From Stutzerimonas stutzeri (GTDB lineage Bacteria; Pseudomonadota; Gammaproteobacteria; Pseudomonadales; Pseudomonadaceae): DNA of 64,000 nucleotides. Position numbers and translations under genes: made by a program. Numbering within the stretch: position 1 is the first letter of the stretch; each line of letters begins with the position of its first letter. The notes beneath the pieces are model-generated. The model saw only the letters and a program-made list of their open reading frames with translations. It was not told where the DNA came from and did no database searches. Shown in pieces: positions 9,031 through 18,078 of the stretch. The stretch lies in the NCBI RefSeq assembly GCF_000952685.1, contig NZ_JYHV01000037.1, positions 248,001-312,000 of the forward strand. Direction: 5' to 3'.

Positions 9031-11211
9031 ATGACTGAGCGCGTTGAAGTCGGTGGCCTGCAGGTCGCCAAAGTCCTGTACGACTTCGTGAACAACGAAG
9101 CGATTCCCGGTACTGGTGTTGATGCCAATGCCTTCTGGGCCGGCGCCTCCAGCGTCATCCACGACCTGGCGCCGAAGAACCGCGCGCTGCTGGCCAAGCG
9201 TGACGACCTGCAGGCGCAGATCGATGCCTGGCACCAGGCCCGCGCCGGTCAAGCCCACGATCCGGTGGCCTACAAGGCCTTCCTGCAGGACATCGGCTAC
9301 CTGCTGCCGGAAGCCGAAGACTTCCAGGCCACTACACAGAACGTCGACGAAGAAATCGCCCGCATGGCCGGCCCGCAATTGGTGGTGCCGATCATGAACG
9401 CGCGCTTCGCCCTGAACGCGGCCAACGCCCGCTGGGGCTCGCTGTACGACGCGCTCTATGGCACCGATGCGATTTCTGAAGAAGACGGCGCCACCAAGGG
9501 TCCGGGCTACAACGAAATCCGCGGCAACAAGGTCATCGCCTACGCTCGCGCCTTCCTAGATGAGGCCGCGCCGCTGGAAAGCGGCTCGCACGCCGACTCC
9601 ACCTGCTACCGCATCGAAGCAGGCAAGTTGGTCGTCGCGCTGAAGAACGGAAATACCAGCGGTCTGCGGAATCCCGCCCAGCTGCGTGGCTTCCAGGGCG
9701 CCGCCGACGCACCGATCGCCGTGCTGCTCAAGCACAACGGCATCCACTTCGAAATCCAGATCGACCCGGCAAGCCCCATCGGCCAGACCGACGCGGCCGG
9801 TGTCAAAGACGTGCTGATGGAATCGGCGCTGACCACCATCATGGACTGCGAAGACTCCATCGCCGCGGTCGACGCCGACGACAAGACCCTCGTCTACCGT
9901 AACTGGCTCGGCCTGATGAAAGGCGACCTGGTCGAGGAGCTGGACAAGGGTGGCAAGCGCATCACGCGCGCCATGAACCCGGACCGCGTCTACACCCAGG
10001 CCGATGGCAACGGCGAGCTGACCCTGCATGGCCGCTCCCTGCTGTTCATCCGCAACGTCGGCCACCTGATGACCAACGACGCCATCCTCGACAAGGACGG
10101 CAACGAAGTGCCCGAAGGCATCATGGACGGCCTGTTCACTAGCCTGGCCGCGATGCACAACCTCAAGGGCAACACCACTCGCGCGAACAGCCGTACCGGC
10201 TCGATGTACATCGTCAAACCGAAGATGCACGGCCCGGAAGAAGTGGCCTTCGCCACCGAGCTGTTCGGTCGCGTCGAAGACGTCCTCGGCCTGCCGCGTA
10301 ATACCCTGAAGGTCGGCATCATGGACGAGGAACGCCGCACCACGGTCAACCTCAAGGCCTGCATCAAGGAAGCGCGCGAGCGTGTGGTGTTCATCAACAC
10401 CGGCTTCCTCGACCGCACCGGCGACGAAATTCACACCTCCATGGAAGCTGGCCCTGTGGTTCGCAAGGCGGCGATGAAGACTGAGAAGTGGATCGGCTCC
10501 TACGAAAACAACAACGTCGACGTCGGCCTGGCGTGCGGTCTGCAGGGCAAGGCGCAGATCGGCAAGGGCATGTGGGCCATGCCCGACCTGATGGCGAGCA
10601 TGCTCGAGCAGAAGATCGGTCATCCCATGGCCGGCGCCAACACCGCCTGGGTCCCCTCGCCTACCGCCGCGACGCTGCACGCCATGCACTACCACAAGGT
10701 CGACGTGTTCGCTCGTCAGGCTGAGCTGGCCAAGCGCGAAAAAGCCTCGGTCGATGACATCCTCACCATCCCGCTGGCACAGCACACCAACTGGAGCGAC
10801 GAGGAAAAGCGCAACGAACTGGACAACAACGCGCAGGGCATCCTCGGCTACGTGGTCCGCTGGATCGACGCCGGCGTCGGTTGCTCGAAGGTGCCGGACA
10901 TCAACGACATCGCACTGATGGAAGACCGCGCCACCCTGCGCATCTCCAGCCAGCACATGGCCAACTGGCTGCGTCATGGCGTGGTGACCGAGGAGCAGGT
11001 CGTCGAAAGCCTCAAGCGCATGGCACCGGTGGTGGATCGCCAAAACGCCGGGGATCCGACCTACCGCCCCCTGGCCCCGGACTTCGACAACAACGTCGGC
11101 TTCCAGGCCGCGCTGGAACTGGTGCTCGAAGGCACCAAGCAGCCCAACGGCTATACCGAGCCGGTCCTGCACCGCCGCCGTCGCGAGTTCAAGGCCAAGA
11201 ACGGCCTGTAA
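9031..11211 (+). CDS. glcB: malate synthase G
   Basis: 726 aa, the normal length for the single-chain malate synthase G, which condenses glyoxylate with acetyl-CoA to malate in the glyoxylate cycle. The start [19 protein letters not shown] matches the family; GAGG eight bases upstream supports it over the in-frame codons nine residues earlier. Characteristic segments include '[23 protein letters not shown]', '[25 protein letters not shown]', '[17 protein letters not shown]' and '[15 protein letters not shown]'. It is monocistronic, with a strong intrinsic terminator 17 bp downstream. Isocitrate lyase is not in the window. Confidence 0.97.
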   Translation: MTERVEVGGLQVAKVLYDFVNNEAIPGTGVDANAFWAGASSVIHDLAPKNRALLAKRDDLQAQIDAWHQARAGQAHDPVAYKAFLQDIGYLLPEAEDFQATTQNVDEEIARMAGPQLVVPIMNARFALNAANARWGSLYDALYGTDAISEEDGATKGPGYNEIRGNKVIAYARAFLDEAAPLESGSHADSTCYRIEAGKLVVALKNGNTSGLRNPAQLRGFQGAADAPIAVLLKHNGIHFEIQIDPASPIGQTDAAGVKDVLMESALTTIMDCEDSIAAVDADDKTLVYRNWLGLMKGDLVEELDKGGKRITRAMNPDRVYTQADGNGELTLHGRSLLFIRNVGHLMTNDAILDKDGNEVPEGIMDGLFTSLAAMHNLKGNTTRANSRTGSMYIVKPKMHGPEEVAFATELFGRVEDVLGLPRNTLKVGIMDEERRTTVNLKACIKEARERVVFINTGFLDRTGDEIHTSMEAGPVVRKAAMKTEKWIGSYENNNVDVGLACGLQGKAQIGKGMWAMPDLMASMLEQKIGHPMAGANTAWVPSPTAATLHAMHYHKVDVFARQAELAKREKASVDDILTIPLAQHTNWSDEEKRNELDNNAQGILGYVVRWIDAGVGCSKVPDINDIALMEDRATLRISSQHMANWLRHGVVTEEQVVESLKRMAPVVDRQNAGDPTYRPLAPDFDNNVGFQAALELVLEGTKQPNGYTEPVLHRRRREFKAKNGL

Positions 11212-11228
11212 CCGCAGCAGTTGCGAAG

Positions 11229-11253
11229 AACCGCCCTCCGGGGCGGTTTTTTT
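11229..11253 (+). terminator. intrinsic terminator after glcB
   Basis: AACCGCCC-TCCG-GGGCGGTT followed by a run of seven T residues, placed just after the glcB stop. Confidence 0.9.
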
Positions 11254-11313
11254 ATGTCCTGATTCCGCCAGACGGCGCTCAAGTTCAGGCTGCGACAACC
11301 GATAACGTGACCC

Positions 11314-11355
11314 GAATGCCATTTCTAGTCACAATATTTCAGATAGATGGCATTC
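11314..11355. promoter_or_regulatory. 9-bp inverted repeat upstream of the chemoreceptor operon
   Basis: GAATGCCAT (11314-11322) and ATGGCATTC (11347-11355) form a perfect inverted repeat with a 24-bp AT-rich spacer, ending about 51 bp before the chemoreceptor start. No T-tract follows. The arrangement suits a dimeric regulator or two operator half-sites, but the regulator is unknown. Confidence 0.45.
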
Positions 11356-11406
11356 CGCTATTACGTGCTGTCTCGTAGTATCCGCCGCCCGCCGTGGAGT
11401 CGATGC

Positions 11407-13029
11407 ATGTTCAAAAACTTTTCGCTTACCGCCAAGCTGTCATTGGTTCCTGCCGTTGCCCTGTTCGGGCTGGTTTTGTATGTCGGCTACACCTGGCTGC
11501 AGCTTTCCGCGACGGATTCGCGATTGGTCACCATCGAGACGCAAAGCTACCCGACACTTGAAAAGGCCGACGTGGTGATTTTTCAATTCTCGCGTATTCC
11601 CGGCCTGTTGAATAACGCCGTGGCGGCCGGCGAGCTGGGCACTCTTGACGAAGCGCGCCAGGTGCTGCGTGAGATCGACTCACAGCAACAGGCTTTGGCT
11701 ACCCTTCTGGCCAGCCAGCCGCAACAACGCCAGGCACTCGACGGCTGGCGCAACGCCGTCAAAGCTTATGCGGACAATGCCCTCGACGCCTCGGCTAAGT
11801 TGATCGACGGCAGCGCCTCGTTCGATGACCTCCGGCCGAGTCTGGACCGCATGGCCAGTGATCTGGCCCAAGCGCAGAAGCAGGCTACCGAGTTCCGCGC
11901 GGGTGCCTATGGTGATTTCCAGCAGACCCTCGCCAGGACCCGCGAAGCCAACGAAAACACCACGCGCCTGGGCATCATCCTGTCCCTCGTGCTCATCGTG
12001 GTGGTCAGCCTCGGTGCCTGGTTGGTAATTCGCAGCGTGATGGCCAACGTACGCGGTGTGATCGCCTCGCTGCAGTCCATCGCCCGCGGTGATGGCGACC
12101 TGACCCAGCGTGTGAACGTCGAGTCGAACGATGAAATCGGCGCCATGATTGAGCTATTCAACGGATTTCTCGACAAGCTGCAGCACACCATCCGCCAGAT
12201 CATCGAAGCCGCCAGCCCGCTCGGCCAGGTGTCCAAGGAGCTGTACAACCTGACCCAAGGGTCGGAAGAAAACGCCAAGTCGCAGCAACACCATACCGAC
12301 TCGATCACTCGCGACATCCTCACCATGACCGGAAGCATCCAGGAAGTGGCGCAGCGTTCGCAGCAGGCCTCCGGTGAAGCCAACGCCGCCGCACGCCAGG
12401 CTGCTACCGCACGCGAGCACGTTGGCAGCCTGTCCAGCGGGATCAGCGACTTGGGCGACAGCGTAATGGGCGCCGTCAAGGCCATGGAACAGCTGGAGGA
12501 AGAAACCCAGGAAGTCGGCTCGGTACTCACCGTAATCCGCAGCATCGCCGAACAGACCAACCTGCTCGCGCTGAACGCAGCCATCGAGGCCGCCCGCGCC
12601 GGCGAGCAGGGTCGTGGCTTTGCCGTGGTCGCCGACGAGGTACGCAATCTGGCGCAAAAGACTGCCGCGTCCACCGCGGAGATCCAGCAGATCATCCAGC
12701 GGCTGCAGAGCAGCGCCAACACCGTGCTCAACGTGATGACCAGCAATGGCGAGAAGTCTCGCGCGAGCATCGAGCGCTCGGTCGAGGCGACCCAGCTGCT
12801 CGAGACCATTGCGTGCACCGTCAACCAGATCGACGAACTCAACGCCGGCATCGCCCAGTTCACCCAGGAACAGATCGGCCTGTCGAGTTCCATCCAACAA
12901 GAAACCCAAGTGTTGCAGCAGGACGCACAAGCAACCGCAAACGGCGCCGAAGCTACTGCCCGTCTGGGCGAGCAACTGGTCAGCACGGGCGATCACCTGC
13001 GTGCGGCCACGGCCCAATTCCGCGTTTAA
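11407..13029 (+). CDS. methyl-accepting chemotaxis protein
   Basis: 540 aa transmembrane chemoreceptor. TM1 is about residues 10-30, followed by a roughly 160-residue periplasmic helical sensor, TM2 ([21 protein letters not shown], about 190-212), a HAMP domain, and a cytoplasmic signalling domain. The conserved hairpin tip reads [20 protein letters not shown], then [15 protein letters not shown]. There is no C-terminal CheR-binding pentapeptide. The sensor has no PAS or Cache signature I can recognise and looks like a four-helix-bundle type. The start follows a GGAG site. It is the first gene of an apparent operon with a porin and a PstS-like protein, which suggests that ligand and transported solute are the same or related. 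Confidence 0.93.
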   Translation: MFKNFSLTAKLSLVPAVALFGLVLYVGYTWLQLSATDSRLVTIETQSYPTLEKADVVIFQFSRIPGLLNNAVAAGELGTLDEARQVLREIDSQQQALATLLASQPQQRQALDGWRNAVKAYADNALDASAKLIDGSASFDDLRPSLDRMASDLAQAQKQATEFRAGAYGDFQQTLARTREANENTTRLGIILSLVLIVVVSLGAWLVIRSVMANVRGVIASLQSIARGDGDLTQRVNVESNDEIGAMIELFNGFLDKLQHTIRQIIEAASPLGQVSKELYNLTQGSEENAKSQQHHTDSITRDILTMTGSIQEVAQRSQQASGEANAAARQAATAREHVGSLSSGISDLGDSVMGAVKAMEQLEEETQEVGSVLTVIRSIAEQTNLLALNAAIEAARAGEQGRGFAVVADEVRNLAQKTAASTAEIQQIIQRLQSSANTVLNVMTSNGEKSRASIERSVEATQLLETIACTVNQIDELNAGIAQFTQEQIGLSSSIQQETQVLQQDAQATANGAEATARLGEQLVSTGDHLRAATAQFRV

Positions 13030-13049
13030 ATTGCTTTAGGAGCAACCTG

Positions 13050-14198
13050 ATGACCGCAGTACGTGTTATCGGCCTGGCAGCCGTCTGCCTCGCGACCACC
13101 CCTGTCTTCGCCCTGGAACAGGGCGAGCACCGCTTCAACGGTTTCGGCACCGTCGGCTTCACCCACCTGGGTGGCGAGGACGAAGGCCGCAGCTATGGCG
13201 TGCAAGGCCAGACCAACGATTCCTGGCGCGGCGACCAGCTGTCCAAGTTTGGCGCGCAGCTGAGCTACGGCGTGACCGACACCGTCGGCGTGACCGTTCA
13301 GGCCACTGCCAAGGCGCAGCAGGATGAGTGGAAAGCCAATCTCGAGTGGGCCTACCTCTCATGGCAGACCAACGATCAGCTGATGCTTCGCGCCGGCCGC
13401 CTGCGCAGCCCGGTCTACATGTATTCCGAAAGCCTCGACGTTGGCTACAGCTACCCTTGGCTGCGCCTGCCCGACGAGGTCTACAGCCAGGTCCAGGTGA
13501 CAAACTACGAAGGTGTCGATGCGGTCTACACCGTCCCGCTTTCCTACGGATCGGTGACCTTCCAGGTTGCTGGCGGTCAGGCAAAGAATCGTGACTACTA
13601 CGCCTACGACGAACAGTTCGATATCGACTACGGCAACCTGTTCGGCGCCAGCGTGAGCCTGGCCACCAATGAATTCGGCACGCTGCGTGTCGGCTACGTC
13701 GAAGCGGATATCAAGACCGATATCAGCGGCACGGTAGACGCTACCGCGATCGGCCTGGGCGCAAACCGTTCGCTTTCGCTCCTGAACCTCGATAAAGAAA
13801 AAGGCAAGTTCACCTCGATCGGCTACCAGTACGACAACGGCACCTGGATCAGCAGCAACGAGTGGACCTCGCGCATGATCGAGAACGATGACATGGAATC
13901 CATCGACTCGTTCTACCTGATGGGCGGCCGTCGTTTCGGCGATTTCCTACCGCACCTGACCTATGCACAGCTGGACGACAACGGTGGCCGTCAGAGCTCC
14001 TGGACCCTGGGCCTGAACTATCAAGCTGCGCCGACCGTGGTAGTCAAGGGCGAGTACAAGCGCGTCGATACCAAGAACGGGTATGACGGGGTGTTCACCC
14101 GTAGCGCTCAAGAGGTCTTCGACAACGCTGTAGGGATTGCCCCGACCCGCAACTACGACGGCGACATCGTTTCCGTCGGCGTCGACTTCGTATTCTGA
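13050..14198 (+). CDS. outer-membrane porin-like protein
   Basis: 382 aa with a clear signal peptide (cleavage after TTPVFA) and a barrel-type sequence of alternating short strands ending in aromatic Phe (VSVGVDFVF). The N-terminal mature segment HRFNGFGTVGFTHLGG resembles many Pseudomonas 'porin' and sodium/phosphate-selective porin annotations, but I cannot name the subfamily. It starts 20 bp after the chemoreceptor stop with an AGGAG site and is followed 11 bp later by the PstS-like gene. It is probably the outer-membrane channel for the solute sensed by the chemoreceptor; the substrate is not readable. Confidence 0.75.
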   Translation: MTAVRVIGLAAVCLATTPVFALEQGEHRFNGFGTVGFTHLGGEDEGRSYGVQGQTNDSWRGDQLSKFGAQLSYGVTDTVGVTVQATAKAQQDEWKANLEWAYLSWQTNDQLMLRAGRLRSPVYMYSESLDVGYSYPWLRLPDEVYSQVQVTNYEGVDAVYTVPLSYGSVTFQVAGGQAKNRDYYAYDEQFDIDYGNLFGASVSLATNEFGTLRVGYVEADIKTDISGTVDATAIGLGANRSLSLLNLDKEKGKFTSIGYQYDNGTWISSNEWTSRMIENDDMESIDSFYLMGGRRFGDFLPHLTYAQLDDNGGRQSSWTLGLNYQAAPTVVVKGEYKRVDTKNGYDGVFTRSAQEVFDNAVGIAPTRNYDGDIVSVGVDFVF

Positions 14199-14209
14199 GG
14201 AGCGTCCAG

Positions 14210-14614
14210 ATGAAAGTATCCCTTCGCATCCTTGGCAGCGCACTGCTGCTCGGCATGGCCTCCATGGTGCAGGCCGAAGTCGCCGTGATCGTCAACCCAG
14301 GCGCGGCCAAGGCCCCGTCGCAGTCCGACGTCGCCAATATCTTCCTGGGCAAGGACAAGTCCATGAAAGGCGTCGACCTCAAGAACTGGACGCCGGCCAA
14401 GGAGAGCTTCTACACCGCAGTGACCAGCAAGAACGAATCGCAGCTGAAGTCCTACTGGTCCGGTCTGGTGTTCACCGGCAAGGGCCAGCCAATGAGCAGC
14501 GTCGCCGACGACGCCGCGATGATCGCCAAGATTGCCGCCGAAGCCGACGCCATCGGCTATGTCGACAGCGCCGCGGTCAACGATTCGGTCAAGGTGCTGT
14601 TCACCCTGCCGTAA
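14210..14614 (+). CDS. small periplasmic PstS-like (PBP-like domain) protein
   Basis: 134 aa with a signal peptide (cleavage after SMVQA). The mature protein begins EVAVIVNPGAAKAPSQSDVANIFLGK, the opening of phosphate-ABC-transporter substrate-binding-like proteins, and continues through 'KNWTPAKESFYTAV' to 'EADAIGYVDS'. It is only about a third of a full PstS, so it corresponds to a single-lobe PBP-like domain rather than a complete two-lobe binding protein. No pst permease or ATPase genes are nearby. It is last in the operon with the chemoreceptor and porin and is followed by a strong terminator. It may present a ligand to the chemoreceptor. Confidence 0.8.
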   Translation: MKVSLRILGSALLLGMASMVQAEVAVIVNPGAAKAPSQSDVANIFLGKDKSMKGVDLKNWTPAKESFYTAVTSKNESQLKSYWSGLVFTGKGQPMSSVADDAAMIAKIAAEADAIGYVDSAAVNDSVKVLFTLP

Positions 14615-14622
14615 TTTGAAGC

Positions 14623-14653
14623 AAAAAAACCGCCTTCCCAGGCGGTTTTTTTT
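14623..14653 (+). terminator. intrinsic terminator after the chemoreceptor operon
   Basis: AAAAAACCGCC-TTCCCA-GGCGGTTTTTTTT. The stem is symmetrical with A and T tracts on both sides, so it can act in both directions. Confidence 0.9.
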
Positions 14654-14778
14654 GCCTGCAGAATCGGCAACACCCAGTTGATACAGCTGATGCCTGTCAG
14701 CTCAAAGCGCCTTGCCCGCGACTAGACTTACGTCCAATGTGCCCCTTCGGACCTGCAGCCCACCATTGGGCGCAAAAA

Positions 14779-16728
14779 ATGGACGCAAAAACCATGAGCA
14801 AAGCCGATGCTTTCGCCGAGGCAGGCAAGACCGCCGTCATGCAGAACATCCATGGAACCATGGAGTTTCTGCGAAAGTTTCCTCCATTCAATCAAATGGA
14901 GCCGGGCCATCTCGCCTACCTGGTCGAAAACTGTCAGCTGCGCTTTTACAGTGAGGGCGACTGCATCATTTCGCCCGATGATGGCGTCGTCGAGCATTTC
15001 TACATCGTCAAGCAGGGGCGTGTGCACGGTCAGCGTCCGCATACCAGCAAGCGCGGCACCGAGACCACGTTCGAAGTGATCGTCGGCGAATGCTTTCCGA
15101 TGGCGGCGCTGATGGGCGAGCGCGCCACCCGTACCGGCCATTTCGCCGCGGAAGACACCTTCTGTTTCCTGTTGAACAAGCCTGCGTTCATCAAGCTGGT
15201 GTCCAAATCCGCCGCGTTCCGCGACTTCGCCATGCGCGGGGTCAGCAGCCTGCTGGACCTGGTCAACCAGCAGGCGCAGATGCGCGCGGTGGAAAACCTC
15301 GGCGCGCAGTATTCGTTGGATACCCGTATCGGCGAGCTGGCGTTGCACCATCCGGTTTCCTGCCTGCCCTCCATGCCGTTACCCGAAGCGGTCGGCCTGA
15401 TGAACGACAGCAACGTCGGCAGCATCGTGATCACCGATGAGGCACTGCATCCGCAAGGCATCTTCACTTTGCGCGATCTCCGGCACGTGATCGCCAACGG
15501 CACCACCGAGCTATCCGCGCCGATTTCCCGATTCATGACGCCAAACCCTTTCCATCTGCCGCCGGACGCCAGCGCATTCGACGCGGCGATCGCTATGACC
15601 GAGCGGCATATCGCCCACGTTTGCATTGTCGAGAACGGTACGCTGCGCGGCGTGATTTCCGAGCGTGACCTGTTCTCCCTGCAGCGGGTCGATTTGGTCC
15701 ATCTGGCCCAGGCGATCTCCCACGCCGACAGCGTCGAGACGCTGGTGATCATCCGCAGCCGCATCCTGCCACTGGTCGACAACATGCTGGCGCACGGCGC
15801 CTCCTCGACGCAGATCACCCACATCATCACGCTGCTCAATGATCACTCGGTCTGCCGCGTCATCGAACTGGCCATCGACGCGCTCGGCGATCCCGGCGTC
15901 CCGTTCACCTGGCTGTGTTTCGGCAGCGAAGGGCGCAGAGAGCAAACACTTCACACCGATCAGGACAACGGCATTCTGTTCGAAGCCGCCGACGCCGCCG
16001 AGGCTGCACATATCCGCGGACGCCTTCTACCGCTGGCCGAGCGTATCAACCAGGACCTGGACACCTGCGGCTTTACCCTGTGCAAGGGCAACATCATGGC
16101 CAGCAACCCCCAGCTGTGCCTCTCGAGGCAGGAATGGCAACGCCGCTTCAGTTCGTTCATTCGCGAGTCAACGCCGGAGAACCTACTCAGCAGCACCATC
16201 TATTTCGACCTGCGGGCTATCTGGGGGCCGTGTGAAGGTTACGAGCAGTTGCGTCACGACTTGCTCGAGGAAATCGGCGAGAACCGCCTGTTCCAGCGCA
16301 TGCTCGCCGACAACGCCTTGCGCCACCGACCGCCAGTGGGTCGCTTCCGCGATTTCGTGGTGACCCGCAAGGGCGAGGGCAAGCCGACCCTGGATCTCAA
16401 GGTGCAGGGCCTGACACCCTTCGTCGACGGTGCACGCCTACTCGCGCTGAGTCACGGCATCGCCACCTGCAATACCCTCGACCGGCTGCGCCAACTGGTC
16501 GAAAAGGACGTCATCGACGCAAAGGATGGTGCGGCCTATGAAGAGGCCTACCATTTCATCCAGCAGACGCGCATGCAGCAGCACCAGCAGCAGGCACGCG
16601 ACGGACAGCCCTATTCCAACCGGCTCGACCCGGATAGCCTCAACCACCTGGATCGACGCATCTTGCGCGAATCCTTCCGTCAGGCCCAGCGCCTGCAGAG
16701 CAGCCTGGCCCTGCGTTATCAGTTATGA
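14779..16728 (+). CDS. cNMP-binding / CBS-pair / DUF294 nucleotidyltransferase protein
   Basis: 649 aa signalling-type protein. An N-terminal cyclic-nucleotide-binding-like domain (about 25-140, 'FYSEGDCIISPDDG', 'GECFPMAALMGERATR') is followed by two CBS motifs (about 160-280, 'LPEAVGLMNDSNVGSIVITDE', 'HIAHVCIVENGTLRGVISERDL'). Next comes the DUF294 nucleotidyltransferase with GSEGRREQTLHTDQDNG, the GS...D-x-D catalytic pattern, and finally the DUF294_C domain. The protein family is known beside acetate-type symporters and exonucleases in pseudomonads; what it nucleotidylates is unknown. The start is uncertain: an ATG at 14794 is possible and neither has a good ribosome site. It overlaps the downstream exonuclease by 4 nt. 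Confidence 0.9.
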   Translation: MDAKTMSKADAFAEAGKTAVMQNIHGTMEFLRKFPPFNQMEPGHLAYLVENCQLRFYSEGDCIISPDDGVVEHFYIVKQGRVHGQRPHTSKRGTETTFEVIVGECFPMAALMGERATRTGHFAAEDTFCFLLNKPAFIKLVSKSAAFRDFAMRGVSSLLDLVNQQAQMRAVENLGAQYSLDTRIGELALHHPVSCLPSMPLPEAVGLMNDSNVGSIVITDEALHPQGIFTLRDLRHVIANGTTELSAPISRFMTPNPFHLPPDASAFDAAIAMTERHIAHVCIVENGTLRGVISERDLFSLQRVDLVHLAQAISHADSVETLVIIRSRILPLVDNMLAHGASSTQITHIITLLNDHSVCRVIELAIDALGDPGVPFTWLCFGSEGRREQTLHTDQDNGILFEAADAAEAAHIRGRLLPLAERINQDLDTCGFTLCKGNIMASNPQLCLSRQEWQRRFSSFIRESTPENLLSSTIYFDLRAIWGPCEGYEQLRHDLLEEIGENRLFQRMLADNALRHRPPVGRFRDFVVTRKGEGKPTLDLKVQGLTPFVDGARLLALSHGIATCNTLDRLRQLVEKDVIDAKDGAAYEEAYHFIQQTRMQQHQQQARDGQPYSNRLDPDSLNHLDRRILRESFRQAQRLQSSLALRYQL

Positions 16729-17426
16729 ATATGCCCTGGTTCAAACTACGAGGCCCGATCCTCGGCCTGGAACAACTGCAACGACGCGATCAGCTGCCCG
16801 AGCCGGCGGCACTCGGCACCTGTCCGCTCCGCGAGCAGCGCCTGGTGGTGCTGGACCTGGAAACCAGTGGCCTGGATATGCGCCGCGACATCGTCCTGTC
16901 CATCGGCGCGGTGGTGATCGAGGACGGCGCCATCGACCTGGGCGATCAGTTCCAGTCGACCCTGCTGCGGCCGGCGCAGAAGATCAGCGAAAGCGTGCTG
17001 ATCCATGGCATAGCCCCCAGCGAACTGGAGGCTGGCGATGATCCGGTCGACGCGCTGCTGGATTTCATGGAGTTCGTTGGTGATAGTCCGATCCTGGCGT
17101 ACCACGCGGTATTCGACCAGCGCATGCTGGCCCGCGCCCTGCGACAGGCGCTCGGCTACAAGCTGCGCCATCCATTTATCGACGTGGCCGAGCTCGCGCC
17201 GATGCTCTGCCCCGACAACCGGCCACGGGAGAATGGCCTGAACGAGTGGTGCAGCCATTTCGGTCTGCAGGTGCTGCAGCGTCATCACGCCAGCGCCGAT
17301 GCACTGGTCACCGCCGAACTGGCCTTGATCCTCTTCAGCAAGGCGCGCCGCCAAGGTGTGGATAACCTCGCCGCGTTGAACCTACGCTTGGCCAACTGGC
17401 GACAGCGCCAGCGTGCGCGTCTGTGA
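16725..17426 (+). CDS. DnaQ-type 3'-5' exonuclease
   Basis: 233 aa DEDDh exonuclease like the epsilon subunit of DNA polymerase III. Exo I is seen in LVVLDLETSGLD (Asp and Glu), Exo II in 'ILAYHAVFDQRML' (Asp), and Exo III in 'HHASADALVTAEL' (His-x4-Asp). The N-terminal 35 residues are an extension before the fold. The start ATG overlaps the stop of the DUF294 gene (ATGA), so the two are translationally coupled. The fixed association with a CBS/nucleotidyltransferase protein suggests a signalling or nucleotide-turnover role rather than replication proofreading. It is probably not dnaQ itself, which is usually linked to rnhA. Confidence 0.88.
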   Translation: MNMPWFKLRGPILGLEQLQRRDQLPEPAALGTCPLREQRLVVLDLETSGLDMRRDIVLSIGAVVIEDGAIDLGDQFQSTLLRPAQKISESVLIHGIAPSELEAGDDPVDALLDFMEFVGDSPILAYHAVFDQRMLARALRQALGYKLRHPFIDVAELAPMLCPDNRPRENGLNEWCSHFGLQVLQRHHASADALVTAELALILFSKARRQGVDNLAALNLRLANWRQRQRARL

Positions 17427-17512
17427 TGTCGGCGGTAAGCACCCACAGCGCCCAACTTCGCCCACCGCATGCCGACAATCTGTCATTGCACCTATGACGG
17501 CAACTTGCGATC

Positions 17513-17530
17513 ATGCGAATAGTTCTCGTT
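17513..17530 (+). promoter_or_regulatory. candidate Fur box / promoter region of the FecI-type sigma gene
   Basis: ATGCGAATAGTTCTCGTT is near-palindromic and resembles the GAATAATTCTC-type Fur sites common ahead of fecI homologues. It lies 30-47 bp before the sigma-factor start, where repression by Fur-Fe would be expected. Confidence 0.5.
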
Positions 17531-17559
17531 AGCGGCCATTTCGGCCTTGGAGCTTCGCC

Positions 17560-18078
17560 TTGTCGGCTGGTGAGTCGTCCAACCAACTCTTCGTGGGTTC
17601 GCTGTATCGCGACCATCGCGACTGGCTGCTCAATTGGCTGCGGCGCTATCAGGCCTGCCCGCACCGCGCCGAGGATCTGAGCCAGGACACCTTTTTGCGT
17701 TTGCTCAGGCGCAATGACCTGAACGGCGTGCGCGAACCGCGGGCGTTGCTGGCGACAATTGCCCGCGGCCTGCTGATCGATCAATTCCGCCGCAGCGCAC
17801 TGGAACGCGCCTACCTCGATGAACTGGCGCTTCAACCGGAAGACACGCAACCCAGCGCCGAAGAGCAACTTCAAGTCATCGAAGCGCTGCGCGAGGTAAA
17901 CGAGCTGCTTGGCCAGCTCTCGGCGAATGCGCGAGCCGCCTTCTTCTATAACCGCCTGGATGGCATGACGCACGGCGAGATCGCCCAGCGTCTCGGCGTT
18001 TCGGTCCCTCGCGTGCGTCAGTACCTGGCCCAGGCCCTGCGCCAGTGCTACATCGCGGTTTACGGCGAGCCTACATGA
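17560..18078 (+). CDS. FecI-type ECF sigma factor
   Basis: 172 aa sigma-70 family protein containing only regions 2 and 4. Region 2 reads 'LYRDHRDWLLNWLRRYQACPHRAEDLSQDTFLRLLRR' with the usual DLxQDTF motif; region 4 reads 'LSANARAAFFYNRLDGMTHGEIAQRLGVSVPRVRQYLAQALRQC'. The start is a TTG (LSAGESSNQLF) preceded by GGAG. It overlaps the fecR-like gene by 4 nt (ATGA) and is followed by a receptor with an STN domain, giving a complete cell-surface signalling set. It should direct transcription of the downstream receptor and PepSY genes when the cognate ferric-siderophore binds. Confidence 0.93.
   Translation: MSAGESSNQLFVGSLYRDHRDWLLNWLRRYQACPHRAEDLSQDTFLRLLRRNDLNGVREPRALLATIARGLLIDQFRRSALERAYLDELALQPEDTQPSAEEQLQVIEALREVNELLGQLSANARAAFFYNRLDGMTHGEIAQRLGVSVPRVRQYLAQALRQCYIAVYGEPT

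Noticed and set aside
9556..11322. 588-codon minus-strand open frame opposite glcB
   Set aside because: Long antisense frames are common in GC-rich genes; the translation is His/Asp/Val/Gly-rich without motifs.
12813..14198. 461-codon extension of the porin frame into the chemoreceptor gene
   Set aside because: The signal peptide and AGGAG site place the true porin start at 13050; the upstream part is an out-of-frame reading of the chemoreceptor.
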